12,388 bases of DNA from Acidobacteriota bacterium (GTDB lineage: Bacteria > Acidobacteriota > Vicinamibacteria > Vicinamibacterales > CAVVIG01), in the NCBI GenBank assembly GCA_003223775.1, contig QHWK01000074.1, positions 1 to 12,388 of the forward strand, in the 5' to 3' direction. Positions 12,296 to 12,388 of this stretch are shown here, in pieces; the first letter of the stretch is position 1; each line of letters begins with the position of its first letter. Position numbers and translations under genes: made by a program. The notes under the pieces are model-generated. The model was not told where the DNA came from and made no database searches. It saw only the letters and a list, made by a program, of their open reading frames with translations.

Positions 12296-12388
12296 ATGAC
12301 TGTGACCCGCACTCTGCCCGGTAGTGTAAGCGAGTCGACCTTGTACGTAGCGTTCGAGTTGGGCAAGCAGGAATGGAAGGTCGCGATG
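12296..12388 (+). CDS. IS110-family transposase (first 31 codons; 3' end outside window)
   Basis: An ATG at 12296, five bases after AGGAGG (12285-12290), opens a frame running to the window edge. It starts MTVTRTLPGSVSEST and continues LYVAFELGKQEWKVAM. The latter matches the N-terminal RuvC-like (DEDD) beta-strand of IS110 transposases, normally v-G-I-D-v-s-K-x-x-x-x-v. Here the acidic residue of that strand is Glu (FELG) rather than Asp, a form I recall from acidobacterial IS110 members. Full-length members are roughly 350-450 residues. GTG 12293 is in frame but too close to the Shine-Dalgarno sequence. Only 31 residues are seen, so subfamily (IS110 versus IS1111) and intactness are unknown. 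Confidence 0.7.
   Translation, partial: MTVTRTLPGSVSESTLYVAFELGKQEWKVAM

Larger units (their letters stand above)
12237..12388 (+). mobile_element. Left part of an IS110-family insertion sequence (boundary undetermined)
   Basis: The window ends inside an IS110-type transposase gene. IS110 elements lack long terminal inverted repeats, so the left end cannot be fixed here. It lies somewhere between the HAD stop (12192) and the hairpin at 12262. The coordinate given is the base after the short tandem repeat and is a working choice only. Confidence 0.45.

Overview
The window is about 12.4 kb of very GC-rich bacterial DNA with long, tightly packed genes and strong G/C preference at third codon positions. 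Long antisense ORFs are by-products of that preference. The gene content points to an environmental Acidobacteriota, perhaps a Vicinamibacteria-like lineage: a secreted M28 peptidase, DUF4342, a Rieske-tailed FAD oxidoreductase, giant secreted BACON/DUF1349 proteins, a CxxCH outer-membrane-type protein, and an IS110 transposase of the 'YVAFELG' type. This assignment is inference from gene style. No rRNA or marker gene is present.

Layout. On the minus strand, 1-424 holds the 5' part of a secreted or membrane protein of unknown function. It diverges from a secreted M28 zinc aminopeptidase (481-2076) across a 56-bp spacer carrying two -10-like boxes and a 16-bp perfect palindrome. A 62-bp REP-like double hairpin (2072-2133) overlaps the peptidase stop codon. 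Next come a small DUF4342 protein (2193-2462) and an FAD-dependent oxidoreductase with a C-terminal Rieske [2Fe-2S] domain (2629-4167). A regulatory-looking spacer (4168-4320) has a TTTCCC/GGGAAA inverted repeat and a good sigma-54 -24/-12 match. It precedes a 1596-residue secreted mosaic protein (4321-9111): two degenerate phospholipase-D-like motifs, an FN3-like domain, a galactose-binding-like region, one DUF1349-like domain, four tandem 85-residue BACON units and two more DUF1349-like domains.

Downstream of a lower-GC spacer (9112-9383), a YceI-like gene apparently lacking its N-terminal part (9384-9878) is joined by a TGATG overlap to a CxxCH-containing putative outer-membrane protein gene (9878-10839). 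That second gene is broken by a one-base frameshift near 10108. A cysteine-dioxygenase-like 3-His cupin (10895-11548) then overlaps by GTGA a HAD-family hydrolase (11545-12192). The window ends in the first 31 codons of an IS110-family transposase (12296 onward), whose Shine-Dalgarno sequence sits inside a hairpin.

Functionally, the left half is dominated by secreted degradative or adhesive proteins. The 9.4-10.8 kb pair looks like a periplasm/outer-membrane operon that is decaying or mis-sequenced. The cupin/HAD pair is a clear two-gene operon. The most interesting items are the putative sigma-54-controlled PLD/BACON/DUF1349 giant and the IS110 left end, where IS110 elements can encode a bridge RNA.
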